64,000 bases of DNA from Leucobacter luti. Lineage in GTDB: Bacteria > Actinomycetota > Actinomycetes > Actinomycetales > Microbacteriaceae. Shown piece after piece: positions 1-11,197 of this stretch. The stretch lies in contig NZ_SHKI01000002.1 of the NCBI RefSeq assembly GCF_004217175.1, forward strand, positions 487,000 to 550,999, read 5' to 3'. The number at the start of each line of letters is the position of its first letter. The first letter of the stretch is position 1. Position numbers and translations under genes: made by a program. The notes under the pieces are model-generated. The model did no database searches. It was not told the origin of the DNA and worked only from the letters and a program-made list of their open reading frames with translations.

Positions 1-1
1 G

Positions 2-724
2 CCGGTGACCGCCGAGCAGCGCGAGGCCGCCACCGAGCTCGCCGAGGAACGGGCGCGCCGCGTCCCGCTGCAGCACCTCACCGGGCGCGCGCCGTTCCGC
101 GCCATCGAGCTCTCGGTGGGGCCCGGAGTCTTCGTGCCGCGCCCCGAAACCGAGACAGTCGCCCAGTTCGCGATCGACGCGCTGCAGCTCGTGCCGGTCG
201 AGGCGCCCATCGCCGTCGACCTCTGCACCGGGAGCGGTGCGATTGCGCTCTCGCTGGCGCAGGAGGTGCCGAGCGCCCACGTGTGGGCGCTCGAGAAGAG
301 CCGCGAGGCGCACGCCTGGGCGGAGCGAAACGTGCGGGAGTGGGGCGACGAGCGCGTCACCCTTGTGCTCGGTGACGTGGCGGATCTCCCGCGGATCCCC
401 GAGTTCGCGGCTCTCGCCGGCCGCGTGCACGTGCTCATCTCGAACCCGCCCTACGTGCCGGCGGACATGGTGCCGCGCGACCCCGAGGTGCGCGATCACG
501 ACCCCGAGCTCGCGCTCTACGGCGGCTCTGATGGCCTCGACGTGGTGCGCACCATCAGCACGCTCGCCCGCGACCTCGTGCTCCCCGGCGGCGTCCTGGT
601 GCTCGAACACGCCGAACTGCAGGGGGCCGCGATCCGAGCGCTGCTCGCCGCGGACGGGTGGCGCGCCGCCGCGACCCACCAGGACCTCACCGGCCGCGAC
701 CGGGCGACCACCGCGCTGCGGTGA
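2..724 (+). CDS. prmC: Peptide chain release factor N5-glutamine methyltransferase, 5'-truncated by window edge
   Basis: SAM-dependent methyltransferase that methylates the GGQ glutamine of release factors RF1/RF2. The frame is open to the left edge, so about 40-50 N-terminal residues of a protein usually near 285 residues are missing. Numbering from the GTG at position 5, the sequence shows the VPRPETE motif (residues 44-50), a SAM-binding VDLCTGSGAI glycine loop (71-80) and the catalytic substrate-amide-binding NPPY (147-150). These are the classic PrmC/HemK signature in the right order. It lies upstream of tsaC with a 58-nt gap, an arrangement common in actinobacteria, where prmC follows prfA. 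No frameshift seen. Confidence 0.95.
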   Translation, partial: PVTAEQREAATELAEERARRVPLQHLTGRAPFRAIELSVGPGVFVPRPETETVAQFAIDALQLVPVEAPIAVDLCTGSGAIALSLAQEVPSAHVWALEKSREAHAWAERNVREWGDERVTLVLGDVADLPRIPEFAALAGRVHVLISNPPYVPADMVPRDPEVRDHDPELALYGGSDGLDVVRTISTLARDLVLPGGVLVLEHAELQGAAIRALLAADGWRAAATHQDLTGRDRATTALR

Positions 725-768
725 GCGACCGGCCCGGCGGGTTCCCGCGGCACACAGGCCCGCAGGAG

Positions 769-774
769 TAGAAT
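769..774 (+). promoter_or_regulatory. Candidate -10 box (TAGAAT) for tsaC
   Basis: TAGAAT stands 8 nt before the tsaC ATG, so transcription could begin at or next to the start codon. A GGAG sits just before it but is about 15 nt from the ATG, too far for a good ribosome site. This fits a leaderless or near-leaderless mRNA. No convincing -35 hexamer was found. Confidence 0.4.
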
Positions 775-782
775 CGGTCGCT

Positions 783-1448
783 ATGGCCGAGGTCTTCGAT
801 TGCTCCGACAACTCCCAGCTGCTCAGCGGCACCCGCACCGCGCGCCGCGCGATCGGGCAGGGGTCCCTTGTCGTGCTCCCCACCGACACCGTGTACGGTG
901 TTGCCGCCGACGCGTTCTCGCCCGAAGCGGTGCAGCGCCTGCTCGACGCGAAAGGGCGCGGGCGGCAGTCGCCGCCGCCGGTGCTGATCCCCAACACGGG
1001 CACCCTCGCCGCGCTCGCGGCGGAGGTGACGGAGCCGCTTGAAGCCCTCGCCGCGGCGTTCTGGCCGGGGGCGCTCACCATCATCACGCGCGCCAACCCC
1101 TCGCTCAGCTGGGACCTCGGCGAGACGGGCGGCACCGTCGCGCTGCGAATCCCCAACCAGCCGCTCGCGCTCGAACTGCTGCAGGAGACCGGGCCGCTCG
1201 CGGTGTCGTCGGCGAACACCACGGGCGTGCCTGCCGCACGCACCGCGGCCGCGGCTCAGGAGATGCTGGGCGACAGCGTGGCGGTCTACCTCGAGGCGGG
1301 GGAGAGCGACAGCGATGGCGTCGCCTCCACCATCATCGACGCGACCGGGCTCACCGCCGAGGGCGGCACGATCCGGGTCCTTCGCGACGGCGGTGTGAGC
1401 CGCGCCGCACTTGCCGAGGCCGTCCCGCAGGTCACCATCGAGGAGTGA
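783..1448 (+). CDS. tsaC: L-threonylcarbamoyladenylate synthase (TsaC/YwlC/Sua5 family)
   Basis: Makes threonylcarbamoyl-AMP from threonine, bicarbonate and ATP, the first step of t6A37 tRNA modification, in the cytosol. The 221-residue protein is the short YrdC-domain form without the Sua5 C-terminal domain. Visible motifs are the N-terminal LPTDTVYGVAADA segment, the KGRGR basic loop that binds ATP and substrate, and the AVSSANTTG segment near the middle. The ATG at 783 is preceded by a -10-like TAGAAT rather than a close Shine-Dalgarno. The next gene starts 1 nt after its stop codon, so tsaC, the wecA-like gene and the AtpI-like gene are probably cotranscribed. Confidence 0.93.
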   Translation: MAEVFDCSDNSQLLSGTRTARRAIGQGSLVVLPTDTVYGVAADAFSPEAVQRLLDAKGRGRQSPPPVLIPNTGTLAALAAEVTEPLEALAAAFWPGALTIITRANPSLSWDLGETGGTVALRIPNQPLALELLQETGPLAVSSANTTGVPAARTAAAAQEMLGDSVAVYLEAGESDSDGVASTIIDATGLTAEGGTIRVLRDGGVSRAALAEAVPQVTIEE

Positions 1449-1449
1449 C

Positions 1450-2655
1450 GTGTTCCAGTACATCGTCATCGTCGCGGTCGCGGCCGTTGTTACCGCAATC
1501 GCCTCGTACGCGGTGCTGCGACTGAGCCGTCGATTCAGGCTCGCCCCCGAGGTTCGCGCGCGCGACGTGCACAAGACGCCCACCCCGCGGCTCGGGGGGA
1601 TCGCGATGTTCATCGGGATCATTGCCGCGTTCGCGGTCGCCGCGACGCAGCGCGAGTTCGCCGCCCTGTTTACCGAGGGCTCGGAAATGTGGGCACTCCT
1701 CGGTGCGAGCGCGATCATCGCCGCCGTGGGGATCCTCGACGACCTGCTCGACCTCGACTGGATGATCAAGCTCGCGGCTCAGCTCGCGGCGACGGGGCTG
1801 CTCGCCTGGAACGGCCTGCAGATCCTGTCCCTCCCGTTCGGCGACACGATCTTCGTCGCGTCCTCTGCCACGAACTTTGTGCTGACCGTCTTCCTCATGA
1901 CGCTCGTGATGAACGCCGTCAACTTTGTCGACGGGCTCGACGGCCTCGTCGCCGGCGTGGCACTGATCGCGAACTCACTCTTCTTTATCTACACGCGGCT
2001 GCTGCACGAGGAGATGGGGCGCGTCGACTCCGTGACGCTCGCCAGCCTGATCGCGGCCGTGCTCGTGGGCATCTGCATCGGGTTCCTCCCCTTTAACTGG
2101 CACCGGGCCCGGATGTTCATGGGCGACACCGGTGCCCTGCTGATCGGTCTGCTGATGGCGACATCGACGGTCTCGGTCACGGGGCAGCTGAACCCCGCCG
2201 CGCTCGATGCCAAACTGGTGCTCGCGAGCTACATCCCGATCCTGCTCCCGATCGCCGTGCTGGCGCTGCCGCTCGCGGACTTCACGCTCGCGGTGGTGCG
2301 CCGCATGCGGGCGGGCAAGAGCCCGTTCACGGCTGACCGGCAGCACCTGCATCACCGACTGCTCGACATGGGACACTCGCCCGTGCAGGCGGTCTGCATC
2401 TTCTACTTGGGGACCGCGGTCCTCTCCACGGCAGCGCTCCTCGTCTTCACGCTGCAGAGTTTCGTGCTTCCCGCGATCGTGCTCGTGCTGGGCGGCGCCG
2501 CGTGCGCGCTGCTCCTCTTCTTCCCGGCCAGCCGCGTGCGCGCAGCGCTCGCGCAGCGCGGCTTGGTACCGTTGTCGCGGCGGGCCGACCCCGCCGCAGC
2601 CCCGCACGCAGAGTCAGCGTTCGAGGGCACGCCCACCGAAAGGACCTCCGAGTGA
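1450..2655 (+). CDS. wecA: Polyprenyl-phosphate N-acetylhexosamine-1-phosphate transferase (WecA/TagO/MraY family)
   Basis: Integral membrane enzyme that transfers a sugar-1-phosphate from a UDP-sugar onto a polyprenyl phosphate carrier, starting cell-wall polymer or arabinogalactan-linker-type synthesis. The 401-residue protein has about 11 hydrophobic segments. Family hallmarks are the cytoplasmic HKTPTPRLGGIAMF loop, the DDLLDLDW aspartate cluster, the NFVDGLDGL motif, the MGDTGALLIG loop and the C-terminal HLHHRLLDMG histidine motif that separates WecA/TagO from MraY. The GTG at 1450 is chosen because GAGGAG directly precedes it; an in-frame upstream extension would overlap tsaC. The exact sugar cannot be told from the sequence. 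Confidence 0.9.
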   Translation: MFQYIVIVAVAAVVTAIASYAVLRLSRRFRLAPEVRARDVHKTPTPRLGGIAMFIGIIAAFAVAATQREFAALFTEGSEMWALLGASAIIAAVGILDDLLDLDWMIKLAAQLAATGLLAWNGLQILSLPFGDTIFVASSATNFVLTVFLMTLVMNAVNFVDGLDGLVAGVALIANSLFFIYTRLLHEEMGRVDSVTLASLIAAVLVGICIGFLPFNWHRARMFMGDTGALLIGLLMATSTVSVTGQLNPAALDAKLVLASYIPILLPIAVLALPLADFTLAVVRRMRAGKSPFTADRQHLHHRLLDMGHSPVQAVCIFYLGTAVLSTAALLVFTLQSFVLPAIVLVLGGAACALLLFFPASRVRAALAQRGLVPLSRRADPAAAPHAESAFEGTPTERTSE

Positions 2656-3158
2656 CCACTCCCGCACAGCCTGAGCCGCTGCGAGCTTCGAGTACCGAGA
2701 AGCCGGCGGTGCAGGGGAGCGATCCCGCGTACCCGATGCCGGCCTCGCAACCGATGCTGCTGCGCGGCGTGCGCTGGGGTGCGATCGCCACTGTCACCTC
2801 CATGGTGGTGTTCGCCGGGATCGGGTTCCTCGTCGCGGAGTCGCGCGGCCTCCTCGGCGGCCTCATTGGCGCGGCCATCGGCGGTGTGCTGCTGCTCATC
2901 ACCGTTGGCAGCATTGCCTTCGCGAACCGCTTCGCCAGCAGCCCCATGTATCTTCAGGTGTTTTTCAGCATTGTGCTCGGGGCGTGGATCGTGAAGCTGA
3001 TTGGCTTCGTGGTCGCGGCACTTCTGCTAAGAGACCAGCCGTGGCTCGATCCGCGCATGCTGTTCATTGCGCTCGTGGCGACGGTACTGGTTTCGATCGT
3101 GATCGACGTGATTATCGTGGCCCGCGCGCGGGTGCCGTACGTCGCCGACACGCCGTAA
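2652..3158 (+). CDS. AtpI-like four-helix membrane protein
   Basis: A 168-residue protein whose GTG start overlaps the upstream stop codon (GTGA), so it is translationally coupled. The first 36 or so residues are hydrophilic. Four hydrophobic helices follow, near residues 40-63, 67-88, 96-121 and 128-152. It lies directly upstream of atpB, the position of AtpI in many bacteria. AtpI-type proteins help assemble the c-ring or handle Mg2+, but sequence identity among them is very low and the assignment rests mainly on topology and location. A separate promoter between it and atpB suggests it is not strictly tied to ATP synthase expression. Confidence 0.75.
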   Translation: MTTPAQPEPLRASSTEKPAVQGSDPAYPMPASQPMLLRGVRWGAIATVTSMVVFAGIGFLVAESRGLLGGLIGAAIGGVLLLITVGSIAFANRFASSPMYLQVFFSIVLGAWIVKLIGFVVAALLLRDQPWLDPRMLFIALVATVLVSIVIDVIIVARARVPYVADTP

Positions 3159-3229
3159 TCGCGAATCGGTCGAGATTGCGGTCAGATCCGGCTCGATTCC
3201 CCCTCAGGGTACGTCCCGCGAGGGGTGAG

Positions 3230-3258
3230 TTTCACACGGCCTGAAACCTTGCTAGGAT
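3230..3258 (+). promoter_or_regulatory. Candidate ATP synthase operon promoter
   Basis: TTTCAC (3230-3235) and TAGGAT (3253-3258) are separated by 17 nt, an acceptable -35/-10 pair. A second -10-like TAGGCT lies at 3274-3279. Either would give an untranslated leader of about 80-100 nt before atpB, in a 204-bp gap that otherwise contains no gene. Seen by eye only; no start-site data. Confidence 0.5.
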
Positions 3259-3362
3259 AGGTTCGTTCCCTGCTAGGCTGCGCCGCTCCTGAGTGCCCGC
3301 TAGCACTGGGGCACGACCATCGTTCGAAGCCGTGCGGCCTCGCCGCACCCCGAATCAGGAGA

Positions 3363-4187
3363 ATGGCGCTGTTCGCTAACCCAATGCACTTCGTTGCCCC
3401 CGGACTTGTCCGCACCGAAGAGGGCGGTTTCCACGGCCCCACTCTCGACGACTTCTTCCCGGCAGCGGTTCTCTTCGAGGGTACGCCCTTTGAGATGAAC
3501 CGGATCATGATCATTCGCGTGATCATGGTCATTGTCCTGCTGGTGCTCTTCTGGCTCGGCACGCGCAATCTGCGCGTGATTCCCGGCCGCGCGCAGGGCG
3601 TGCTCGAGTTTGCGCTCGACTTCGTTCGGAAGAACGTCATTGAGGCGCAGCTCGGCGTGAAAGAGGGGCGTCGTTTCGCTCCGCTGCTGATGAGCATCTT
3701 CTTCCTCGTCTTCGCGTTTAATATCACCGGCGTGATTCCGGGCTTCAACATCGCGGCCTCGTCCGTCGTTGGATTCCCGATCGTCATGGCGGTTGTCGCG
3801 TACGTGGCGTTCATCTACGCCGGTGTGAAGAAGCACCCGGGCAAGTTCTTCAAGAACTCGCTCTTCCCAGCAGGCGTGCCGAAGGTCATGTACCTGCTGG
3901 TGACGCCCGTCGAGTTCCTCTCGACGTTCATCATGCGGCCGGTCACCCTCGCGCTGCGACTGCTCATGAACATGCTCGTGGGTCACATGATCCTCGTGCT
4001 GCTCTTCGCTGCAACGAACTTCTTTATCACCCAGGCCGGCGGGCTCTTCCCGCTCGTCGGTGTCGGGACCTTCGCTTTCGGCTTCGCGTTCACCCTCTTC
4101 GAGGTGTTCGTGGCTGGCCTGCAAGCGTACGTCTTCACTCTGCTCACCGCGCTCTACATCCAGCTCGCGCTGGCTGAAGAGCACTAA
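3363..4187 (+). CDS. atpB: F1Fo ATP synthase subunit a
   Basis: Membrane subunit forming the two proton half-channels beside the c-ring. The 274-residue protein has an extracytoplasmic N-terminal part and five or six membrane helices. The essential arginine that faces the c-ring carboxylate is Arg199, in the LALRLLMNM segment of the fourth core helix. The C-terminal EVFVAGLQAYVFTLL helix is also typical. The ATG at 3363 has AGGAG unusually close, with only 1-2 nt between, but the next ATG (3384) has no ribosome site at all. It is the first gene of atpBEFHAGDC. A GC-rich hairpin follows before atpE. Confidence 0.98.
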   Translation: MALFANPMHFVAPGLVRTEEGGFHGPTLDDFFPAAVLFEGTPFEMNRIMIIRVIMVIVLLVLFWLGTRNLRVIPGRAQGVLEFALDFVRKNVIEAQLGVKEGRRFAPLLMSIFFLVFAFNITGVIPGFNIAASSVVGFPIVMAVVAYVAFIYAGVKKHPGKFFKNSLFPAGVPKVMYLLVTPVEFLSTFIMRPVTLALRLLMNMLVGHMILVLLFAATNFFITQAGGLFPLVGVGTFAFGFAFTLFEVFVAGLQAYVFTLLTALYIQLALAEEH

Positions 4188-4469
<282 letters not shown>

Positions 4470-4488
4470 GTCGTCCATCTTTCCCTAG

Positions 4489-5054
<566 letters not shown>

Positions 5055-5055
<1 letters not shown>

Positions 5056-5831
5056 TGGGGAGCGCGTCACGCGAAGCACTGGCTCAGGCCCGTGCCGCGA
5101 TCACCGGGCGCCTCGCTCAGAGCGCCGGCACTGAGCTGCTGCAGGCTTCGGCCCGCATCGCTGAGAGCCCCGCACTCGCTGCGGCGCTCGGCGACGCTTC
5201 GGCTCCGGCCGAGGCGAAGGCGCAGGTGGTCGAGCGGCTGTTCGGCGGGTTCTCCGCTGGCGCGCGTTCAGTCCTGACCGCCGCTGTGCAGGGACGCTGG
5301 TCGAATGTCGACGAGTTCGTCGACGGCGTCGAGGAGCTCGCGCTCCGCGCAGAGAGCGGTGCAAATGCCGCGCTGTCAGACGAGCTGCTCGCGGTTGCCG
5401 ACCTCGTGTCGAGCAACCACGAGCTCCAGCTCAGCCTCGGCAGCAAGCTCGCTGATCCGGCCGGAAAGGTCGCGCTCGTGAGCCGCCTGCTCGACGGAAA
5501 GGTGTCGGCCTCCGCAGCCGGCGTCGTCCGCCACCTGGTGACCACCCCGCGCGGTCGCCGGCTCGACGCAACACTGCGCCGGTCCGCAAGCATCGTCGCG
5601 GATCAGAGCGGGAGTGAGCTCGCGACCGTGACCGTCGCTGCGGCGCTCACCGCGGAGCAGCAGGCTCGCCTGGCTCGCGCGCTCGAGCAGTCGGCCGGTC
5701 GCCCGGTCAAGATCACCACGGTGATCGACCCCGAGCTCGTCGGTGGCATCCGGATCCAGATCGCAGACGACATCATCGACGGCAGCATTCGTGCCCGCCT
5801 CGAAGATCTCCGCCTGAAGCTCGCGGCGTAA
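5055..5831 (+). CDS. atpH: F1Fo ATP synthase subunit delta
   Basis: Links the peripheral stalk to the top of the alpha3beta3 head. The 258-residue protein is longer than the 177 residues of E. coli delta, a length usual for actinobacteria. The C-terminal region carries the family's VVRHLVTTPRGRRLD segment and the terminal VGGIRIQIADDIIDGSIR motif, which identify it clearly. It starts on the ATG overlapping the atpF stop codon. Confidence 0.96.
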
Positions 5832-5885
5832 GGCACAACTTTTCAACCCGGGGGCGGCGCTTCCGGATCAGACAGAGGAAACGAA

Positions 5886-7511
5886 ATGGCAGATCTCTCA
5901 ATCAGCCCGGACGAGATCCGGAACGCGCTGAAAGACTTCGCAGCGTCCTACGAGCCCAGCCAGTCGGGTAAGACCGAGGTTGGCACCGTCGTTGACGCCG
6001 CTGACGGCATCGCACACGTCGAGGGTCTCCCCGGCGTGATGGCGAACGAGCTGGTCCGCTTCGCGGACGGCACGCTCGGCCTGGCACAGAACCTTGAGGA
6101 AAACGAGATCGGTGTCGTCGTGCTCGGCGAGTTCACCGAAATCGCTGAGGGCCAGCCGGTCACCCGCACCGGCGAGGTGCTCTCGGTCGCCGTGGGCGAG
6201 GGCTACCTCGGCCGCGTGGTCGACCCGCTCGGCAACCCGATCGACGGCCTCGGCGAGATCGCCGGCGTCGAGGGGCGTCGCGCACTCGAGCTGCAGGCGC
6301 CCGGCGTTATGCAGCGCAAGTCGGTGCACGAGCCGCTGCAGACCGGCATCAAGGCGATCGACGCGATGATCCCCGTTGGCCGCGGCCAGCGTCAGCTCAT
6401 CATCGGCGACCGCCAGACCGGCAAGACCGCACTGGCGATCGACACGATCATCAACCAGAAGGCCAACTGGGAGTCGGGCGACAAGACGAAGCAGGTTCGC
6501 TGCATCTACGTCGCTATCGGCCAGAAGGGCTCGACCATCGCTTCGGTGAAGGGCGCGCTCGAGGACGCCGGTGCAATGGAGTACACGACGATCGTTGCCT
6601 CGCCGGCATCCGATCCCGCGGGCTTCAAGTACCTCGCACCGTACACGGGCTCGGCCATCGGCCAGCACTGGATGTACGACGGCAAGCACGTTCTCATCAT
6701 CTTTGATGATCTCTCCAAGCAGGCCGAGGCCTACCGCGCCGTGTCGCTGCTGCTGCGTCGTCCGCCGGGGCGCGAGGCGTACCCGGGCGATGTCTTCTAC
6801 CTCCACTCCCGTCTGCTGGAGCGGTGTGCAAAGCTCTCCGACGAGCTGGGCGCGGGTTCGATGACGGGTCTGCCCATCATCGAGACCAAGGCGAACGACG
6901 TCTCGGCGTACATCCCGACCAACGTGATCTCGATCACCGACGGCCAGATCTTCCTCCAGTCGGACCTGTTCAACGCGAACCAGCGTCCCGCGGTCGACGT
7001 GGGCATCTCGGTGTCCCGCGTGGGCGGCGACGCGCAGGTGAAGTCGATCAAGAAGGTCTCCGGCACGCTCAAGCTTGAGCTGGCTCAGTACCGCGCACTC
7101 GAGGCGTTCGCGATGTTCGCATCCGACCTCGACGCGTCCAGCCGCAAGCAGCTCGAGCGTGGCGCACGCCTCACCGAGCTCCTCAAGCAGCCGCAGTACA
7201 CGCCGTACCCGGTTGAAGAGCAGACCGTGTCGATCTGGGCTGGCACCAACGGCCACCTGGATGACGTCCCGGTCGAGGACATCCTCCGCTTCGAGCGCGA
7301 GTTCCTCGACTTCCTGGGCCGCAACTCGGAGGCGCTCACCACGCTGCGTTCCACGAACGTGCTCGACGACGCTACCGTCGCCGAGATCACGGCTCAGATC
7401 GAGAAGTTCAAGGGCGAGTTCCTGACCTCCTCGGGCAAGAGCCTGAACGAGCAGTTCGAGACGCTCGACGAGGCCGAGATCAAGCAGGAGCAGCTGGTCG
7501 TAAAGAAGTAG
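5886..7511 (+). CDS. atpA: F1Fo ATP synthase subunit alpha
   Basis: Non-catalytic nucleotide-binding subunit of F1. The 541-residue protein contains the N-terminal beta-barrel, Walker A GDRQTGKT (174-181), the Walker B-like HVLIIFDDL segment (268-276), and the PROSITE signature [10 protein letters not shown] (368-377) followed by the arginine finger Arg378. A GAGGAAACG ribosome site precedes the ATG at 5886. The acidic/basic C-terminal tail extends past the E. coli length, as in other actinobacteria. A perfect 11-bp hairpin follows 9 nt after the stop. Confidence 0.99.
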   Translation: MADLSISPDEIRNALKDFAASYEPSQSGKTEVGTVVDAADGIAHVEGLPGVMANELVRFADGTLGLAQNLEENEIGVVVLGEFTEIAEGQPVTRTGEVLSVAVGEGYLGRVVDPLGNPIDGLGEIAGVEGRRALELQAPGVMQRKSVHEPLQTGIKAIDAMIPVGRGQRQLIIGDRQTGKTALAIDTIINQKANWESGDKTKQVRCIYVAIGQKGSTIASVKGALEDAGAMEYTTIVASPASDPAGFKYLAPYTGSAIGQHWMYDGKHVLIIFDDLSKQAEAYRAVSLLLRRPPGREAYPGDVFYLHSRLLERCAKLSDELGAGSMTGLPIIETKANDVSAYIPTNVISITDGQIFLQSDLFNANQRPAVDVGISVSRVGGDAQVKSIKKVSGTLKLELAQYRALEAFAMFASDLDASSRKQLERGARLTELLKQPQYTPYPVEEQTVSIWAGTNGHLDDVPVEDILRFEREFLDFLGRNSEALTTLRSTNVLDDATVAEITAQIEKFKGEFLTSSGKSLNEQFETLDEAEIKQEQLVVKK

Positions 7512-7520
7512 TGCAGAAAC

Positions 7521-7546
7521 CCGGTGGGGGCCCGTGCCCCCACCGG
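7521..7546 (+). other. Perfect 11-bp hairpin between atpA and atpG
   Basis: CCGGTGGGGGC (7521-7531) pairs without mismatch with GCCCCCACCGG (7536-7546) around a CCGT loop. No U-run follows and the operon must continue to atpG, so it is not a simple terminator. It may slow polymerase, partly terminate, or protect the 3' end of a processed atpA message. Confidence 0.6.
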
Positions 7547-7586
7547 TTCCGCACGACCAGCCAGCACCAACCAACACAGGAGAGAC

Positions 7587-8477
7587 ATGGGAGCGCAACT
7601 TCGGGTCTACCGGCAGAAAATTCGTTCTGCCCAGACGACCAAGAAGATCACCCGTGCGATGGAGCTGATCGCGGCCTCTCGCATTCAGAAGGCGAAGGCC
7701 CGCGTCGAAGCTTCGACGCCCTACGCCACAGCGATCACTCGCGCGGTCTCGGCCGTCGCGACGCACTCAAACACCGATCACCCGCTGCTCACCGAGGCCG
7801 AGACGGTCACGCGCGCAGCAGTGGTGATCTTCACCTCCGATCGCGGCCTCGCTGGCGCGTTCAACTCGCAGGTCCTGCGCGAGGCCGAGGAGCTCAGTGA
7901 GCTGCTCCGTGCCGAGGGCAAGGACGTGGTGTACTACCTGGTCGGCCGTAAGGCTCAGGGGTACTTCGCGTTCCGCCAGCGGGCGTCGGAGCGCGTGTGG
8001 CTCGGTGACACCGAGAACCCGGGCTTCGAGACGGCCAAGGAGATCGCGGAGGCGGTGCTCGAGCGCTTCGCTCGTCCCGCCGACGAGGGCGGCGCCCAGG
8101 AGATCCACCTCGTGTACAACCGGCTCGTCAGCATGGTGAGCCAGGTTCCCGAGGTGCACCGTCTGCTCCCGCTCCAGGTTGTTGAGGGTGTTGCGGATCC
8201 CGCAGAGGGACCGTCGCCGCTGTACGAGTTCGAACCGGACCCGGACGCGGTGCTCGATCAGCTGCTGCCCGCCTACATCGAATCGCGCATCTTCAACGCG
8301 CTGCTCGCTTCGGCCGCGGCCAAGCACGCAGCGACGCAGAAGGCGATGAAGTCGGCGAGCGACAACGCAGACACGCTGATCCGCGACTACACCCGCCTTG
8401 CGAACAACGCTCGCCAGGCAGAGATTACCCAGCAGATTTCCGAAATCGTCGGCGGCGCGGACGCGCTGTCAAGCTAA
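7587..8477 (+). CDS. atpG: F1Fo ATP synthase subunit gamma
   Basis: Central rotor shaft. The 296-residue protein begins with the conserved helix [20 protein letters not shown] and ends with a matching C-terminal helix that includes [22 protein letters not shown]-like residues and [11 protein letters not shown]; together these form the coiled coil inside alpha3beta3. The ATG at 7587 is chosen because AGGAGAG lies 5 nt upstream; an upstream in-frame start at 7524 would read through the hairpin. Normal length for the family. Confidence 0.98.
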   Translation: MGAQLRVYRQKIRSAQTTKKITRAMELIAASRIQKAKARVEASTPYATAITRAVSAVATHSNTDHPLLTEAETVTRAAVVIFTSDRGLAGAFNSQVLREAEELSELLRAEGKDVVYYLVGRKAQGYFAFRQRASERVWLGDTENPGFETAKEIAEAVLERFARPADEGGAQEIHLVYNRLVSMVSQVPEVHRLLPLQVVEGVADPAEGPSPLYEFEPDPDAVLDQLLPAYIESRIFNALLASAAAKHAATQKAMKSASDNADTLIRDYTRLANNARQAEITQQISEIVGGADALSS

Positions 8478-9965
<1,488 letters not shown>

Positions 9966-9968
9966 GCC

Positions 9969-10229
9969 ATGGCATCGCTCAACGTGAGTGTCGTCTCGGC
10001 CGACCGCGAGGTCTGGACTGGCGTCGCCTCCCAGGTCGTCGCACGGACGGTCGAGGGCGAGATCGGCATCCTCAGCGGACACGAGCCCTTCCTTGCGCTG
10101 CTCGCGCAGGGCGAGGTTCGCGTGACCGCTGCCGACGGGGCGAAGGTCACCGTCGACGCCGAGGGGGGCTTCCTCTCCGTCGACCACGACAATGTCACCA
10201 TCGTCGCCGGCAAGGCAGTACTCGTCTAG
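9969..10229 (+). CDS. atpC: F1Fo ATP synthase subunit epsilon
   Basis: Inhibitory rotor subunit. The 86-residue protein keeps the N-terminal beta-sandwich (LNVSVVSADREVW, GEIGILSGHEPFLALL) but lacks the two C-terminal helices found in the 139-residue E. coli protein. Short epsilon subunits are common in actinobacteria, so this is not a truncation. It starts 3 nt after the atpD stop and is the last gene of the operon before a terminator. Confidence 0.96.
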   Translation: MASLNVSVVSADREVWTGVASQVVARTVEGEIGILSGHEPFLALLAQGEVRVTAADGAKVTVDAEGGFLSVDHDNVTIVAGKAVLV

Positions 10230-10254
10230 AGCACACGCTGTCGCCACTGTGCAC

Positions 10255-10292
10255 GAGGCCGGTCAATCACCCACGGGTGGTTGACCGGCCTC
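10255..10292 (+). terminator. ATP synthase operon terminator
   Basis: GAGGCCGGTCAATCACCC (10255-10272) pairs with the complementary arm at 10275-10292, with one T-G wobble. The formal loop is only two bases, so the innermost pairs will open. It starts 25 nt after the atpC stop codon. The following bases are GC-rich with only a short T run. Confidence 0.75.
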
Positions 10293-10383
10293 GCGCCGTT
10301 TCACCGCACGCGCCCCGGCACCGCCTCGGCGCCCGCTGCCCCCACACCCCATTCGCCACGTACGCCGCTCTGAAAGGGTCACG

Positions 10384-11151
10384 ATGCTTGTCCTGCTCCC
10401 ACCATCCGAGACGAAGCGGGCCGGCGGCTCCGGGCGCTTCGATCCGGCGGGTCTCGCGCGCGACGGCGAGCTCGGAGCCGCGCGGTCGGCGGTGCGCGCG
10501 GCGCTGGAGGCCGTGAGCGCCGACGAGGCGGCGGCGACCAAGGCGCTCAAGCTCGGGGTCAAGAATCGCGATGAGCGCGAGCACAATCTTGTCCTCACCG
10601 AGAGCGGGGCCCTCCCCGCGATCGAGCGCTACACCGGCGTGCTCTACGACGCCCTCGCGGTCGCGACGCTCGACGCCGGCGCGCGTGCCTGGCTCGACGC
10701 CCACGTGGCAGTGCAGTCGGCGCTGTTCGGGCTGATCGGGGCAGGGGAGGAGATCCCCGCGTACCGGCTCTCCGCGAGCTCCCGGCTGCCGCATCTCGCC
10801 GCGCCCCTCAAGCGCGTGTGGACCGAGGCGCACGCCGGGCTCGGCTGGGACGAGGCCGGACTGGTGCTCGATCTCCGGTCAAAGGACTACGGTGCCCTCG
10901 CACCGATTCCCGCGGGGCGCGGCTGGTTTCTCCACGTCGCGCAGCGCGGTGCCGATGGCGCGGTGCGTGCGCTCAATCACTTCAACAAGGCCGCGAAGGG
11001 TGATCTCGTGCGCCGGCTGGCTGAGACTCGCGCGACGCTTGAGACTCCCGCGGACGTCGTCGCCTGGGGCGCCGCGAACGGCCTGGACATCACCAGCGAT
11101 CCCGCCGCACACCAGCTCACACTCGTCACGGATCTCGGGGCGCCGGCGTGA
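10384..11151 (+). CDS. yaaA: YaaA family peroxide stress protein (DUF328)
   Basis: A 255-residue cytosolic protein. In E. coli, YaaA lowers free iron and oxidative damage after peroxide stress and has a DNA-binding fold. Family landmarks are LLPPSETK at residues 4-11, RYTGVLYDAL near residue 80, LRSKDYGAL near 165 and HFNKAAKG near 200. It begins with ATG at 10384 behind GAAAGGGTC. It is separated from the ATP synthase genes by the terminator and is convergent with the minus-strand catabolic operon, with 46 nt between the stop codons. Codon use matches its neighbours. Confidence 0.9.
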   Translation: MLVLLPPSETKRAGGSGRFDPAGLARDGELGAARSAVRAALEAVSADEAAATKALKLGVKNRDEREHNLVLTESGALPAIERYTGVLYDALAVATLDAGARAWLDAHVAVQSALFGLIGAGEEIPAYRLSASSRLPHLAAPLKRVWTEAHAGLGWDEAGLVLDLRSKDYGALAPIPAGRGWFLHVAQRGADGAVRALNHFNKAAKGDLVRRLAETRATLETPADVVAWGAANGLDITSDPAAHQLTLVTDLGAPA

Positions 11152-11197
11152 TCCGGGGGTCGCGTGCGCACACGCCTGCGCCGGGCGCCCAGGCGGG

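Noticed and set aside
5898..7766. Long open frame antisense to atpA and atpG (622 codons)
   Set aside because: It is a mirror of highly biased high-GC codons; atpA is unmistakable and the antisense product resembles no protein family.
9969..10229. Truncated epsilon subunit
   Set aside because: Loss of the C-terminal helices is normal for short actinobacterial AtpC and the operon is otherwise intact.
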